Assembly (NCBI GenBank): GCA_937920255.1
Contig: CALDSL010000004.1
Coordinates: 1-5,202 of the forward strand
DNA: 5,202 bases
Direction of reading: 5' to 3'
From: an uncultured Anaerolineaceae bacterium
GTDB taxonomy: Bacteria; Chloroflexota; Anaerolineae; Anaerolineales; Anaerolineaceae
The notes beneath the pieces were generated by a model that was not told the origin of the DNA, searched no databases, and saw only the letters and a list, made by a program, of their open reading frames with translations. This document shows positions 4,568 through 5,202 of the stretch, piece after piece (position 1 is the first letter of the stretch; the number at the start of each line of letters is the position of its first letter). The translations under genes were made by a program, and so were the position numbers.

Positions 4568-5202
4568 ATGATGTTCCCATTTTTTGGTGGTTACGGAATC
4601 TATCTGTTGTTCAGCCTTCCAGCCCTGCTGTTAGGTTTGTGGGCACAGTTTAAAGTCCAGAATTCGTTCCGCAAGTATTCGCAGGTGCGCACCTACACCG
4701 GCCTCACCGGCGCGGAGGTCGCGCGGCGCATGCTGGATAGCAATGGACTGAATAACGTTAAAGTCGAGCAGGTGGCAGGTATGCTGAGCGATCACTACGA
4801 CCCGCGCGCAAAGGTGCTGCGCCTGAGCCAGGGCGTCTACGCCAGCAATAGCGTGGCCGCCGCCGGCATCGCCGCGCATGAAGCCGGGCACGCTGTGCAG
4901 GATCGCGAACGCTATGCCTTCTTGAACCTGCGCTCGCTGATGGTCCCCTCGGTGCAAATCGGCTCGTGGCTTGGCCCGATCATCTTCATGGTTGGCCTGT
5001 TCATGGCCGGGCAGACCGGTACGACCATCGCCTGGGCCGGGCTGGGGCTCTTCGCCGCCACTGCGGTGTTCGCCCTGGTGACCCTGCCGGTCGAGTTCAA
5101 CGCTTCAAACCGCGCCAAGGCATGGCTGGCCACGTCGGGTGTCATCTACAACGAAGAACAGCGCGGGATCAACGCCGTGCTGGATGCCGCCGCCCTGACC
5201 TA
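4568..5202 (+). CDS. YugP-like membrane zinc metallopeptidase (partial, C-terminus off the right edge)
   Basis: 211 complete codons are visible, with no stop before the edge. The family (neutral zinc metallopeptidase type 2, Bacillus YugP) is recognised from its order of elements: an N-terminal membrane anchor (about 10-27), the TGLTGAEVARRMLDSNGL segment (44-61) followed by SDHYDPRAKVLRLS (74-87), then the zinc motif HEAGH at 104-108 (His104, Glu105, His108). A hydrophobic pair follows (about 125-147 and 153-174), then TLPVEFNAS (172-180), whose Glu176 is the likely third metal ligand. Members are usually about 220-230 residues, so only a few residues are probably missing. The physiological substrate of the family is not well established. 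It lies 59 bp after the M50 gene on the same strand with its own candidate promoter; the pairing suggests joint service in membrane protein turnover, which is inference. Confidence 0.92.
   Translation, partial: MMFPFFGGYGIYLLFSLPALLLGLWAQFKVQNSFRKYSQVRTYTGLTGAEVARRMLDSNGLNNVKVEQVAGMLSDHYDPRAKVLRLSQGVYASNSVAAAGIAAHEAGHAVQDRERYAFLNLRSLMVPSVQIGSWLGPIIFMVGLFMAGQTGTTIAWAGLGLFAATAVFALVTLPVEFNASNRAKAWLATSGVIYNEEQRGINAVLDAAALT

Overview
The window suggests a moderately GC-rich bacterium. The gene set, and a histidine kinase H-box reading HELGRPLG, look most like Chloroflexota (Anaerolineae-type). That lineage call rests on remembered family resemblance, not a search. Five protein genes fill almost the whole window, and four of the five products are predicted membrane-bound or secreted. 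There are no RNA genes, mobile elements or CRISPR arrays that I can see.

Left arm (1-3137, minus strand, read right to left): an OmpR/PhoB-class response regulator (3137-2442), its membrane sensor histidine kinase (2438-1008, 3 bp downstream), then, after a 104-bp gap, an HtrA/DegP-type serine protease (903 to the window edge, C-terminus missing). The order regulator, kinase, HtrA resembles envelope-stress circuits such as CpxRA-degP and CssRS-htrA. The gap holds an exact 9-bp direct repeat with an 11-bp period, the geometry of OmpR/PhoB-family operators. It overlaps the kinase stop codon and lies upstream of a weak candidate promoter for htrA, which suggests that the regulator directly controls the protease.

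Divergent control region (3138-3404): an AT-rich stretch with back-to-back candidate promoters. One reads left into the regulator (perfect TATAAT, poor -35 box, 16-bp near-palindrome over the -35). The other reads right (TTGCAC-17 bp-TATAAT). The rightward leader of about 150 nt contains two palindromes, each with a central TTAA and spaced 22 bp apart, and a GC-rich hairpin with four Ts directly before the ribosome binding site.

Right arm (3405-5202, plus strand): a site-2-type intramembrane metalloprotease (M50) with C-terminal CBS domains, then, after a 59-bp gap with its own good candidate promoter, a YugP-like membrane zinc metallopeptidase that runs off the right edge.

Taken together the locus looks like an envelope protein quality-control island: a sensor pair plus three proteases of different classes (periplasmic or surface serine protease, intramembrane metalloprotease, membrane-anchored zinc peptidase). 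The most notable details are the candidate regulator box before htrA and the natural arginine at the H+4 position of the kinase, where Thr or Asn normally supports phosphatase activity.
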